A DNA stretch of 64,000 nt from Rebecca billardiae RCC1528 (Eukaryota; Haptophyta), in NCBI GenBank assembly GCA_965240325.2, contig OZ251248.1, forward strand, positions 744,001 through 808,000, given 5' to 3'. Numbering within the stretch: position 1 is the first letter of the stretch; each line of letters starts with the position of its first letter. Under the pieces are notes generated by a model. The model made no database searches and was not told the DNA's origin. It saw nothing but the letters and a program-made list of their open reading frames with translations. Shown here piece after piece: positions 14,621 through 24,612 of the stretch. The position numbers were made by a program, and so were the translations under genes.

Positions 14621-15401
14621 ACCGCCCATCGACGGCGGCGGCGGCGGCGCTGCGTCGTGGGAGACTTGAAGAGTGATGAAGACCCAATGACTGTACGATA
14701 TTGACTATGTACTGTATCGTATTGTATTATGATACAAGAGTGCAACACCCATAGTACAATACCCAGCAAGCTCGAGCAGCAGAGAAGCAGAAGCGAAGGA
14801 CCACACACCAACTGCACAGATGTACAGCCTACAGGTGCTATGGCCTATTTCTGGACGGAAAATCCAAGTAGCTCTCACGTCCAGCCATGGCGGACTAGCC
14901 CGCCCACGATGCCACCACGCCAACCAGCGTGGAGTTAAAGGTAGGCACACGAAGTCTCATCGTCATCGGCCATCGCGTTGGTGAGCAACGTGCTCGACTT
15001 CGTCATAGCCCAGATCTGGGCACATGCCGTTTTCTGGACAAACCGTGGACGTGCGGTCGTGAAGCTGTGCGCGCATGTTGGTGGGCCAGGAATGCTTGAG
15101 ACCGGACAGGAAGGGCCGCAGTAGCTCGCTGGACTTACTTGACGACCTAGTCCAGGCATATACCACGCGTTCTCTGCTCCACTAGTCCATTCACCTGCGT
15201 TCGGTGCCTGGCACATGCTACGCGTTCTCACAAAGCACCCGCGTTGTCATGCAGCTATCTGATAGCTCAGCTCTGCACGCGATCAGTCTCATCAGCCGAC
15301 CATGTGCTAGATCACCAGTTCTGTGAGCCCACGCCCTCCTGCGACAGCGTCGCCACCCACTCCGGGGTAACCGTGCGCTGCTGCGCGCGGCCTGAAGCGG
15401 C

Positions 15402-15691
15402 GCGCCGTCGGCGTCGGCATGCCATGACGCCCCTGTGTCCGGATGCCGCTCGGCGCGGAGCACCGTGACCGGCCGTGACACACGAGACAGACGAGTACCC
15501 GAGCAGTCTCGTCCCGGCCGATCATCTATCAAAGACTAGGCGTGATGACACGCCTAGTCTTTGATAGATGATCGGCCGGGACGAGACTGCTCGGGTACTC
15601 GTCTGTCTCGTGTGTCACGGCCGGTCACGGTGCTCCGCGCCGAGCGGCATCCGGACACAGGGGCGTCATGGCATGCCGACGCCGACGGCGC
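15402..15691. repeat. perfect 290-bp palindrome with 4-nt loop
   Basis: The left arm 15402-15544 and right arm 15549-15691 are exact reverse complements over 143 bp, with loop ATGA at 15545-15548. Identity breaks on both sides at once (C at 15401; the matching right position does not pair). It lies inside the pogo-like element, upstream of nothing obvious. Confidence 0.95.
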
Positions 15692-15741
15692 AGCGGAGTG
15701 ATGACATCCGCGGATACAAACCTACTGCTAGGGTCTAAGCG

Positions 15742-17164
15742 TCATCCATCGTGATCGTCGTGTCGATACTCGATGTCGATGACAGCCTCCGAAGGCGCAC
15801 CCACGAGATGCGGCTGGCACTTCTGCTTCTTCCATGCCGTCTTCTGCACGCGCCTGCAATGCGGACAGAAGTGATGCGTCCGGCACGTGCACGTCGCGGC
15901 CGAATCTGCGCCGCACGCGCATGGCTCAGCCGAGTTGGCGCGCGCCCTCTCGCAGGCCTTGAAGGCGCGCTCGAGCGCATCGCGCTGGTCGACGTTCGCA
16001 GCTGCCGCGGCCTCGGTCTCGGCGCGCCGTGCCGCCTTCGCAGCGCGCTTTGCCTCGGCATCGGCGGCCGCCGTCACAGCCGCCTCATCGGCTGCCTCCT
16101 GGCCCTCGAGGAAGCAGACCAGCTCGGCCGAACCGAACTTCTCCTTGTTTGCGCGCTTCCGGCCGCCCTCGACCTTCTTGCCCACGACGTCGAACGGCAG
16201 CAGCGCCTCCGCCTCCTCGGCGTTGGGCATCTTGACCGTCGTCTCGTGCCACTTGATCTGAGCACGGAGGCTCTCGATCACCGTCTGCTGCTCGGAGAGA
16301 CGGTGATGCAGGTCGAGCGTCGAGCCGGCACGGTGGGTGGAGGACACGGGCGTGTACTCGGCCGGGATGCCACCGGCGCCGTAGTCGATCGCGCGGCGCA
16401 CCGCACCGCGGTGGCCGGCGCCCTCCGCGGCCGCGGGAGCAGCCTCGAACACGCGCTCGGGGTTGAGCAGCAGATCGGCGACCGCGAACTTGTCCTGCTG
16501 CATCAAGCCGATGTCGACGCCGCTCACGGTGATGCCGCAGCGCTTGAAGGCGCCGATGACGCTCTCTTTCTTACAGAAGCCCTCCCACGAGTGCCCAGGA
16601 AAAGGAGGAAGTCGCGCTTCGAGAGAGACTTCTTCGCGCCCTCGCCCGCGCCGCGTCGCCGCCCCTCCTCGGCCGAGTCGTCGCCCCCGTCGCCGTCGTC
16701 GTCGCTGCCGCCCTCATTATCGTCGTCATCGCCGTCGCCGTCGACTGCGTCCTCGAGGTTGATCTCATCGTCGCCGAGATCGGCGCGCACCTCGCGCATG
16801 CGCTGCGCGAGCAGCTTCGACTGCTGGTAGCGCGCCCACTTCTTGGTACTCACCGAGCAGTAGTAGTGCAGCACCTGGTTGATCTGGTCGAGCGGCTGCG
16901 TCAGCCCCGTTGTGTCCGGCGGGCTGAGGTAGACGTGATGAAGGCGGGCCACCGATCCGAGCTGATCGCGCGGTCGACCGCGCCCTTCGCACGCCCCGCG
17001 TCTGCCTCATCGCGGCACCACTTCAGCGCCGTGCGCAGCTGCCGCTGCTTCTCGTCGTGGTTGGACTTGTTGATGGCGTACTCCGCCTGGTTCCGGGGGT
17101 TGGCGATGCGCGCTGCTGGCGTCTTGCGCCGCTTGGCGGGCGACTCGTCGGTGCGCTTCACCAT
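15742..17164 (-). pseudogene. transposase remnant, DDE_1 (pogo/jerky-like) family
   Basis: Three minus-strand blocks in different frames make up one decayed gene. Block 1 (17164 to about 16950) begins MVKRTDESPAKRRK and is a basic N-terminal region. Block 2 (about 16950-16590) contains LSPPDTTGLTQPLDQINQ, the segment that follows the last acidic residue in DDE_1 transposases (usual form PPxTTxxLQPLD), then an Asp/Glu-rich tract. Block 3 (16590-15742) continues with GFCKKESVIGAFKRCGIT, typical of the region after the catalytic domain. It ends in a Cys/His cluster (CACG...CTCRTHHFCPHC). The catalytic DDE core between blocks 1 and 2 is missing, and a one-base frameshift near 16590-16600 separates blocks 2 and 3. 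The element could not move itself. Confidence 0.8.
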
Positions 17165-17218
17165 GGCCACGCGCTTGTCCAGAAAACGGCATCGTCCAGA
17201 AATAGGCCATAGCACCTG

Positions 17219-17509
17219 TACAGGGCTAGCTGACGATTACCCTGGCTCCCCTCGAGGTACCACAGGCAGCGGCGCTTGACTGACACCAGCTACAACGCTT
17301 ACCCACACACGCGACCACATCATACACTCAACATTGATTGCGAAATGGCGAAATTGCCCTTTAATTTTTGCCGCGCCCATAGGTCCAGCCGTCCAAGCGT
17401 CGTTTATGCGGGTACGTTCTCTCCCTTGGCCCCTTGGCCATCTCCAGGCAGGAAGGCACCTCGACTTCGCGCTTGGCAGGAATCAACCGGTGGGCCCCTC
17501 GTGGCATCC
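17219..17509. other. flank between transposon and Q-rich gene
   Basis: The target-site TA is followed by about 290 bp of non-coding DNA, presumably the promoter and 5' UTR of the next gene. The transposon end therefore lies within 300 bp of that start codon. Confidence 0.4.
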
Positions 17510-18537
17510 ATGTCTTCCAACCCGCACGGGCAGGGCGGCGGGTGGCAGGGCGGCGGGAATGGGATGATGGGGATGGGTCAGCCCCAGCAGTCGCAGATGG
17601 GTGGCATGCCCATGCAGATGTCCGGCGGCCAAGGCTACCCGCAGTCCCCGCAGCAGCAGATGCAGATGCCGATGTACTACCAACATCAGCAGCCGATGCC
17701 GCCGCCGCAACATAAGGTACGCGCACCGGGTTTGCGCGGCACGGCCGCCCGCCACGCCGCTCCCCACCCCACCGCCCCCCACCCCACCCCCCTGCTCGCG
17801 AGCAGCCGCCGCAGCGCGGCGGCGCGCGCGTGCACGGGAGCGGCCGGCGCTTGCGCGCGCCAAACCGACGACTTACGCCGCGCCGCGCGACCGCCGCCGC
17901 CGTCGCCGCCGTGGGCGCGCAGGCGTGCTCGATGCTGACGAACGTGATCAAAACAGAGCGCGGGCACCGGGGCGAGAGCCGGCCGACCGCCGAGGAGTGC
18001 CAGTCCGCGCTCGAGGCGATCGCGCTCGACTCGATGCTCGACGAGGCGCGCGAGCGCGAGCAGCAGTTCCAACAATCGGTCGACCTGCTCTCGTCGTCGC
18101 TGCCGACGATGCAGTCGGAGCAGAAGCGCGCGGAGCGGCAAGCCGAGATAGAGGCGTACAGGCGGCAGTGCGAGTTGGACATCACCGCGATGCGCGATGC
18201 GCACACGCGGCGCGCGCAGGCCGACTCGGCGGAGGTGATCCCCTACCTGATGGTAGCGCAGTCGTGGCAGCAGCAGTCGCCCCCGGTCGCGGGGCCGCCG
18301 CTGCTGCCGCCGCTGCCGTCGATAACGCACGCGGGCCTGGGGCCTGCCCACGGCGGCCTGGGGTCTGCCCATGGCACCCGGGCCTTCGCGCCGCCGCTGA
18401 TGTCAACGCTGGCACCAGCGGGCCTGGGGCCGCCGGCCGGGCTGCCGCCGCAGCCTTCATCCGCTACGCCGAGCGGCAGCACAGGCGCGGGGACGATTGA
18501 CGACGAGGACATGGCGCCTGCACCTGACGCGGACTGA
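17510..18537 (+). CDS. Gln/Met/Gly-rich protein with coiled coil, function unknown
   Basis: Exons 17510-17716 and 17923-18537 (donor GTACGC, acceptor GCGCAG) give 273 residues. Residues 1-69 are rich in Gly, Met, Gln and Pro (GQPQQSQMGGMPMQMSGG). Residues 70-175 are predicted helical and charged (LDEAREREQQFQQSVDLLSS, then EQKRAERQAEIEAYRRQCEL). The tail is Pro/Gly/Ala-rich with a repeated GLGPAHGGLGSAHG and ends with an acidic DDED segment. The layout resembles small nuclear cofactors such as Mediator-type subunits, but I cannot assign a family. Both exons stay in frame and the intron has consensus ends, so I believe the gene is real. Confidence 0.65.
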
Positions 18538-21437
18538 CGGCAGCGGGCAGTCGCGTAAGCAGACGCCGGGCCACCGCGCGAGGCGACGCGCGAACGCTCC
18601 GAATGAACGACGACGCTGTGGGCGAGCGCCCGGCCCGCCAGGCAGTGTGGCTGTGTCTGATACTGACTGCCGGCGCGTCTTCTCTCTTCAGTCACTACGT
18701 GTGCAGTCGTCAATTTGACAATTTCGTAGTATAATCCGAGGCTCTCATAGTAAAAGATGCACGGTGATCATCAACTGCCGTCCTTGGGCATCATCAACGC
18801 CGGCGTGATGAATACTGGATTCGCATGGTCCGAAGAGAATCCCTGGACCACGACCGCGCATCTCGGTCTGGATTCCTCCTCGGCTGGTTTAGCCCAATTT
18901 CATATGGCGGGATGGTTCAACAACTTCAACTTACCCACCCATATTACAAAACTTCCAAAGTCCAACCACCGTCGGGCATTTTTCTATCCTAATAAACCGT
19001 ATGCGTGTTCAACGGTGAACCGGAATATTCTTTTGGTGGACCGCCAACAACAATTCTAATCAGCCACTACCCCCATACACTTTAATAATAGCATAAGAGA
19101 CGCACACAGCTCCGAAGGAGGCAGGTGAGATCACGACGACTAAAGTGGCGGTGAAGTGGCGTGTGGCCTCGCTTCGCGTCATCGCGTGCGCGCTGGCGCC
19201 GGCGAAGGCTCGACGACGGCGCGCAAGGCGCGCAGGTCGGGTAGCATCTAATGACCCCTTCTGACGCGCATGGCTTGCCGCCGCCGCGCCCTCTTCTGAT
19301 GCGCCTGCATCTCAATGTGTTCGCTTGTGAGTCAATGTGTTCGTTTGCTCGCTGTTGGCGGCGCCTGCGCTGTCGTTTCATCGCGTCGGGGGTGCTGCAA
19401 GGACTCGACGTGGGCTTCGTGAAGAGAGACGTTGCATGTTAGCCCATGCGCACTGGTTCAACGCACGACTCAACCTCATGTCACGAGCAGAAGCGGACGC
19501 GCCGACGCGGTAGGCTACGGTTGGCTTTCTCGGCTCGGTGGCAGTCAGGTGGCGCCACTCACCTGCGGAGAACGGGCTGAGGCGGCACATTTTCGCAGAG
19601 CGGTACTTGCATACCCCTAGATAGAGAGAGTCCCTTCAGATGAGGATGACCGCGACGCGCCGTCGCCACGGCCATGATGTCAGCCGCGGGGCCGCCGCGA
19701 ACCAGGCGTCGGGAAAAGTGCATAATATCAACTACAGTTTACTAAGAATAAGAGACGCATACAAGTGCATGGCTAAGTGGACGACGGTGGGGCGAGGACG
19801 ACGGGCGCTGGCGCGCCGCGAGGCGGCCGCAGCCCTCATCCAGGCCTCGCAGGCGGACGGCTGAACGAATTTTTCCGGCGGCGCTACCATCGGCGACGGC
19901 TTCATGGGCGGTGACAGTTGGCGGGCGTCAATCTCGCCTGCCTGAGCTGTGTGCGTCTCTTATTCCCACTGGGGACACGGCACCCAAGGTCGGAGAAAAT
20001 CGGCGCGCTTTTTATTTCCGCCTTGCATTTATTCAGCCGCGCGCTGCGCGGCGGACGCGCGCGTCTCGGGCGAGCGGGCGACGGCGCCGCGCTCCCGTGC
20101 GTGTGGACGATCCCGCGAGCGCAGAGCCGGCGTGCTAGGCTGGGCAGTCGTGCTGAAGTGCCATTCGCCGCTTCGCGCCGCGCATCACATTCGGCTGTAC
20201 TTGCCTCGGGCCAGCACTTGTCTGTGCACACCGCCACACGGCCAGCCTCGCCCGCGTGCGCCATGAGACACACACGGAGCATGCGCTTCCGCGCGGCGAG
20301 GCCTACGCTGTACGCACTGCGCTACCTTGCGCCGCCGTGCATGAGCGCGGGTCCGAACAGCTGCGTTCAGGTGTGCTGATTGCATCATTCATACGAGCCG
20401 ATTGGTCGAACAAGCGCTCTGGCCCGACGATGACGTTACAGCGCACGCCATGCTGATATGCGGTGACGCGGAGCATGTGCGCTCGCGCGGAGTGGCCACA
20501 CACGTGACCGCTGTCCAGCTCTGCCCCGGCATTGAACTCCCTGACTCGTGCTCCGACGTCAATCTTGGCCCGAGCTAGTACGTGCATGCATGCGTGCTGA
20601 TGCAGAATATACCTGAACGAGGCCCATGATGGCCTGCGTGTATGTGCCTCCTCGGATGACACGGCGCGTGTATGAATGTGTGTATACTACCTTGTCAAGC
20701 AGTAGCTCACGTCTGGACGTTCGTGTCGAACTTGACGGTGCGCATCGTGCACACACGGTCAGCCTTGATAGACGCACCCGTGCAGCCGGAAGGCAGCATC
20801 AGCCTGCCTAAGACGTGAGCATCCAGCCCCGACGCCGCTTCCGGTGCCTGGATGGCGCGCGCCCCTTTCACGCGGGAATGTGCCCACTACATCACTATCC
20901 AGAAGGGCACATGTCAGTGCTTTGCATGCTCACACGACCCTCGCCGTAGGTCGATGCCAACCGCTGCGTGATGCTCGATCATGCCTTTTGACGGCTGTGT
21001 GACCCGTGCAGATGCGTATGCCAGGCAGCGTACTGTGACGAGCGATGACGCGTGCATAAACTACCTGGACATTGCCCAGTGCAACCAAGTGCCGGACGCC
21101 GACGCCGCTGCTCGCGGCACGCGTGCAGTCAGCCGAGGAATGCACACAACTTCCTTGTTGGTGCGGCGCACGCGATGGCCTGAGGCGCGGCGGATGCAGT
21201 GATTCCGAACGGCGAGCGGTAGAACGACGCAAATGGCTGCTCTTCAGCCGCGCTCAACCACGCGCACCGCCTTCGCGGGCACGCAACTACCGCAGGAGGG
21301 CGCGCAGTCGGCGCCAATCTCGCCCCTCCAGCGCCGCCCAGCGCGCTGTCAGCGCAGCCGCCAGCGGCAGAGGTTGGTGGTGCTCTGACGGCATCACCAA
21401 CATATTCGGAAAAGAAAATCCCCACCCGAAATTCCTG
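18538..21437. other. intergenic; one small low-GC open frame
   Basis: The only frame with non-GC-driven composition is 18757-19059 (+), 100 codons, beginning MHGDHQLPSLGIINAG. It has no recognisable domain, and I would not call it a gene without expression evidence. The remainder has short Arg/Ala-rich frames. Confidence 0.35.
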
Positions 21438-21442
21438 CGCCC

Positions 21443-22106
21443 GAGGCCATTCCACCGAAATCAGCCGGCGGGTGGGGACCCCAGAAGCGCCTTCGGGTGG
21501 GGAGGTCCCCACCCGAGCGCGCACTCGGGTGGGGAGGGCGAGCTCCGCAGTGCGCGGCCGCCGGCGACGCGCACCGCGGTCGTCGCTCGAGTCTCCGCGG
21601 CGCGCGCGCGAGTCTGCGCGGCCCGCGCGCGCGTCCTACGGGCGCGCACGGCCAATCTGCCCTCGCGCGCCGCTGGCTGCGCGCCTCTCCGCCGCTCACG
21701 CCGCTCGCCAATGGCCCGCGACTGCGCGTCGGCACGTTTGTCCGCTGCGGCCGACCGCGAACGCGCACAGGCGGGCACAAGGAAGTCGGACGATGATTTG
21801 CTGTCGTGTTGTGCGCGGACCATGTGTATGCGCTTCGCCCAGCCGCGCGCGTCGGTCGCGCACGCCGACCAAGGCGAGCTCGAGCGCGCGCGCAAGCTGG
21901 CGCTCGCGCGTTTTGGACCCATGAAGGTGCCAGCGACTCGAGCGCGCCCAAGCGTCGGTAGAGCGCGCGCCGCGCTCGCGCGAGGAGCTGTGTGGTCGCA
22001 GATCGCCCGCACGCTTGCGCCCTGGGCGATCCGCGCCCTCGCATGCGCCAGCCGCGCGAGGCAGCGGCGCGTCGCACATGCCGGCCGCGCGAGCGCGGCG
22101 CGCGCC
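21443..22106 (+). repeat. left terminal inverted repeat, 664 bp
   Basis: It starts GAGGCCATTCC and ends GGCGCGCGCC. The outer 120 bp contain short self-complementary motifs (TTCGGGTGGGGAGGTCCCCA, then CGAGCGCGCACTCGGG). Inside, GC-rich sequence gives open frames on both strands with no motif. Confidence 0.9.
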
Positions 22107-23865
22107 AAGCCTGCGTGCAGCGGCCGCAGCTGGTGTGCCTCTGAGCCTCAGCTGTGTGCTAGCCTGCGCGAGGATGCGGACGGCGCGCAGGGCGTACACT
22201 TGAACGGGTAGGTTGTGTACCAGCGCGGTGGCGCACCTAAGCCTCTTCTGATCCTCGCACGTGCTTCGTCTTTGGATAGCACATCAGCAGAATCGTCACG
22301 ACAGACTCCCCAAGTCCGCGCTGCGTTGCTGTCGCCAGGTGAGGGTTGCGCAACCAGTCGCCACACGACACCACCATCGTCTCCGGCTGTCATGCCGAGG
22401 ACGCGTACAGGCCGGTACTGACTCGGGCGTTCAGCGCGACGCGTACTCACCTCGAATGGATTCGCTGCGTGCGCAGTTCGCAATTAACGCCAGCGATAGC
22501 CGAAGGAGTGCTGCTCTGCACAGCATGGATGCAGACGCGAGCGTGGGCGAGGAGCAACTTGGGCGCTAGGCGGCAACGACTGCGTGTTGATTGATCGACT
22601 CATGCTGCGATGACGACTCAGTGGCAAGGGCCCTCAGCCGTTGATGTATGGCAGGCGCCGTGACGTCGGATCAGCATGGAGCACGGGGCTTGACGTCTGA
22701 CGCGTCTGAGCAGCTTTCTGTCGTGGTCGTGATTGAACCGCACTCGGTGCGGGCTGCACGGCGCATGCCATCGCAGCGGACCGGCCTCGGCCGCGCGGCC
22801 GCCTGCCCTGGGATCGGTCGGCGGGCCCGTCGGCGCCCGCCCGCTGACTACGGCGAGACTCTGGATGAGACCGAGTCCGATGGCCGTGGTGGCTCGCGGC
22901 GACGCGCGCGCGCGGCCCACTTGGCCTGTCGCCGCCGCGGCCTGCGGTGGCGCGCAAGGCTCAGGTCACACGGGCTGCGCTGGGCCGCGCAGCGCCGCCG
23001 CGCTTTTATCAGCAGCATCGGCCTGCGGCCGCCGCGGTGGCTGGCCGCCTGACGGCCGGTGCTCGCAGGCCGCAGCCCACGCATCCTCGTGGCAGTCTGC
23101 ACGCAGAGGATGGTAGACCGGCTAACGGCGGCCTCGGCGGCTGCGAGCAGCCCCTTCATCTTCGGTTGACGGCGTGTCGGCGGCGAAGAGGTGGCACGGG
23201 CGGCCACGGTCGTGTCGACTCAGTGCCTCTGACGCCGCGCCTTTGTCGTCCCAGTCAGTGCCAGGCTGCCGCCGTGGACGACTTGGATGCCAATGCGGTT
23301 GCCTTGACGAGCGCGTGCGGTCGTTGCGCCTGAAGTGTCTCAGACAGAGCTGATGGCTATGCCGGACGAACTTGCCGCCGCGGAGCCATCGGCGGTGCCT
23401 GACGCACCGCCATCGCCGCACCGATGCGCATTCGCCGCGCCAGCGCCACGCAGTCCGGACTCCTGCGCCAACTCCCAGCTGCTGCGGTCCGTGCTCGGGA
23501 ACACGGCGCAGCTGGACACACTCTGCGCGCACAGCCTTCTTGCGCGCTTACCAGCCAGAGTGAGTGGCACAGCACGTGGCCAATTCGGGAGTGGCGTGCG
23601 TCTGAGGCGGCGCTGTGTGACAATGTGCTCGCTGTGAACGGCGCTGTCGACCACAGCGCAGGCGGCCACGATGCAACGAGGTGTGGCCGCGACGCGTGCG
23701 TACAATGTACTGCCGAAACTAGCGTACCTGCGCCAATATTCAAGTGACAATGCCCGCGTCTGACACGCTCTTGGTCCCGCGAGCATGCTGTCCCCTTGTC
23801 TCAGCCTATGACTCAGACTGACTAGCACCGTTGTCCAATGGCATCGAGTAGGCTACAGGTAGCAA

Positions 23866-24529
23866 GGCGCGCGCCGCGCTCGCGCGGCCGGCATGTGCGA
23901 CGCGCCGCTGCCTCGCGCGGCTGGCGCATGCGAGGGCGCGGATCGCCCAGGGCGCAAGCGTGCGGGCGATCTGCGACCACACAGCTCCTCGCGCGAGCGC
24001 GGCGCGCGCTCTACCGACGCTTGGGCGCGCTCGAGTCGCTGGCACCTTCATGGGTCCAAAACGCGCGAGCGCCAGCTTGCGCGCGCGCTCGAGCTCGCCT
24101 TGGTCGGCGTGCGCGACCGACGCGCGCGGCTGGGCGAAGCGCATACACATGGTCCGCGCACAACACGACAGCAAATCATCGTCCGACTTCCTTGTGCCCG
24201 CCTGTGCGCGTTCGCGGTCGGCCGCAGCGGACAAACGTGCCGACGCGCAGTCGCGGGCCATTGGCGAGCGGCGTGAGCGGCGGAGAGGCGCGCAGCCAGC
24301 GGCGCGCGAGGGCAGATTGGCCGTGCGCGCCCGTAGGACGCGCGCGCGGGCCGCGCAGACTCGCGCGCGCGCCGCGGAGACTCGAGCGACGACCGCGGTG
24401 CGCGTCGCCGGCGGCCGCGCACTGCGGAGCTCGCCCTCCCCACCCGAGTGCGCGCTCGGGTGGGGACCTCCCCACCCGAAGGCGCTTCTGGGGTCCCCAC
24501 CCGCCGGCTGATTTCGGTGGAATGGCCTC
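23866..24529 (-). repeat. right terminal inverted repeat, 664 bp
   Basis: This is the reverse complement of 21443-22106. Its outer end lies only 83 bp before the PPWD1 start codon, so part of that gene's promoter or 5' UTR may derive from the insertion. Confidence 0.9.
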
Positions 24530-24612
24530 CGCCCAGTGGTAGTAAACTGTACAACAGAATTAAAACTCCGCACGGCCCGTCGCTTGCTGAAAAGTTTTGG
24601 CGGGCCGCCACG

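Larger units (their letters stand above)
14832..17218 (-). mobile_element. pogo/Tigger-like DNA transposon with 26-bp TIRs and TA target site
   Basis: A perfect 26-bp inverted repeat starting CAGGTGCTATGGCC bounds the element: left end 14832-14857, right end 17193-17218. TA lies directly outside both ends (14830-14831, 17219-17220). A CAG terminus and TA duplication are hallmarks of Tc1/mariner-pogo elements. A second shared motif, GCCGTTTTCTGGACAA, lies inside both ends in inverted orientation (about 15026 and 17175) and may be a transposase-binding site. Minus-strand remnants encode a DDE_1-type transposase lacking its catalytic middle. The element also holds the 290-bp palindrome at 15402-15691. 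Confidence 0.88.
21443..24529. mobile_element. 3.09-kb element with 664-bp terminal inverted repeats, non-autonomous
   Basis: Two 664-bp arms in opposite orientation (21443-22106 and 23866-24529) enclose 1,759 bp. The termini read GAGGCCATTCCACCG. The 5-mer CGCCC lies directly outside both ends (21438-21442 and 24530-24534) and looks like a target-site duplication. The arms have equal length, and every stretch I compared was identical, so the insertion is recent or the arms are kept alike by conversion. The interior has no recognisable transposase. Long TIRs of this kind occur in Mutator-like and some other DNA transposons, but a 5-bp duplication does not settle the superfamily. Confidence 0.82.

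Noticed and set aside
18757-19059. 100-codon low-GC frame as a gene
   Set aside because: Distinct composition but no motif, no intron evidence and no family resemblance.
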